Below are positions 63,484 to 64,000 of a stretch of DNA of 64,000 nt, in pieces. The DNA is taken from contig OX235268.1 of the NCBI GenBank assembly GCA_944472135.2, positions 8,314,589 to 8,378,588 of the forward strand. The letters run 5' to 3'. The stretch comes from Trichobilharzia regenti (taxonomy: Eukaryota; Platyhelminthes; Trematoda; Strigeidida; Schistosomatidae). Made by a program: the position numbers and the translations under genes. The notes beneath the pieces are model-generated. The model was not told the DNA's origin. It did no database searches and saw nothing but the letters and a program-made list of their open reading frames with translations. Each line of letters opens with the position of its first letter. Positions within the stretch are counted from its first letter, which is position 1.

Positions 63484-64000
63484 CAAACTTGGCCACTGTA
63501 AAAGTGTAAAACTCCATTATGGATAAGATTTTATTTTGACATGTCACACAGTGTTATACAGTAATACTAACTGATGAACACCTTTCGAGCACAAACGACT
63601 GTTTATTTTCATATGAAGTCACTCACACTACTGTTTTGCTTCATTTATATACATGAGCGTAAACTAATTAGACATTTTGAATAAAAATTAAACAATATAG
63701 GATAATGTTTATTCAGAAATAATAATAACATGAGTGTTACCAATCAAGTACAGTCAGATAGGAAATCACATGTTTACATGGTAAAATAAATAAATAATTT
63801 AATAGAATCATTATAAATTATTTAAATTAATATCAGCGTGTCTAAGAAAATCAAAACTAAATTTTCGCTGTGTAAGCCACAGCTTCTTCAGCATATTTCT
63901 TCCAGGAAGTTCGTAACGTGTTAAAAATCCTTTGATGTACATGAACTCAAATAGAATTTCAAGATTATATATTATCCTCTTCTGATTTGATTGACTGGTG
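63484..64000 (+). mobile_element. Second copy of the inverted-repeat element (cut by the window end)
   Basis: Starts like 45.02 kb ('actccattatggataagatt') and stays similar through 'cttcatttatatacatg' and the final 'tagaatttcaagattat' (compare 45.36 kb). The right end lies outside the window. Confidence 0.6.

Noticed and set aside
1..64000. CRISPR arrays, bacterial operons or rRNA genes
   Set aside because: No regularly spaced identical repeats, no ribosome-binding-site and gene arrangement, and no rRNA-like blocks. The content is that of a eukaryotic repeat-rich genome.

Overview
The window looks like a piece of a schistosome (blood fluke) genome. It is AT-rich and has no long intact reading frames. 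Its repeats are those of Schistosoma: RTE-like non-LTR elements (SR2 type), a CR1/SR1-like LINE, Penelope-like elements with GIY-YIG endonuclease, and an Sm-alpha-like SINE carrying a hammerhead ribozyme. The species cannot be fixed from the sequence alone.

The real genes are invisible to ORF finding. Aligning the window against itself by eye shows three tandem, same-strand copies of a micro-exon gene (MEG). Gene 1 spans about 2.75-12.52 kb, gene 2 about 27.97-34.97 kb and gene 3 about 38.53-46.44 kb. Each has a signal-peptide exon (70-73 nt), a 12-15 nt micro-exon, a 16 nt micro-exon, a 21 nt micro-exon and a terminal exon of 118-133 nt. Every junction has AG/GT borders, all copies share the same phases (1,1,2,2), and the joined exons give open frames of 78-84 residues. 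Only about 0.25 kb of each 7-10 kb gene is coding. The family resembles the secreted MEG proteins of schistosome gland, oesophagus and egg tissue. I cannot assign a MEG number with confidence.

Gene 2 carries two copies of its first two exons (27.97/28.91 kb and 29.62/30.60 kb). A broken fourth copy, with a 21-nt exon relic and a 3' flanking module, lies at 14.0-15.8 kb, cut up by LINE fragments. The TATA-like block about 130 bp upstream of the start codon and much of the intron sequence are also shared between copies, so whole genes with flanks were duplicated.

The rest is mostly retroelement debris. A near-complete SR2-like RTE element (minus strand, 3.9-7.18 kb) sits inside intron 2 of gene 1. 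Partial RTE copies lie at 13.2-17.0, 21, 25.6-26.3, 29.2, 34.1-34.6, 36-37.6 and 48.3-49.6 kb. Penelope-like elements lie at 42.8-43.75 (minus), 46.65-48.0 (plus) and 57.03-56.1 continuing at 52.5-52.38 kb (minus). The last is split by a CR1-like LINE (52.50-56.10 kb) flanked by a 29-bp target-site duplication. SINEs lie at 12.85, 20.5, 22.95, 37.65, 57.0, 58.55 and 62.0 kb. Long stretches at 0-2.5, 17.3-20.4, 23.4-25.1, 50-52.3 and 58.8-62.0 kb show no gene I can support.
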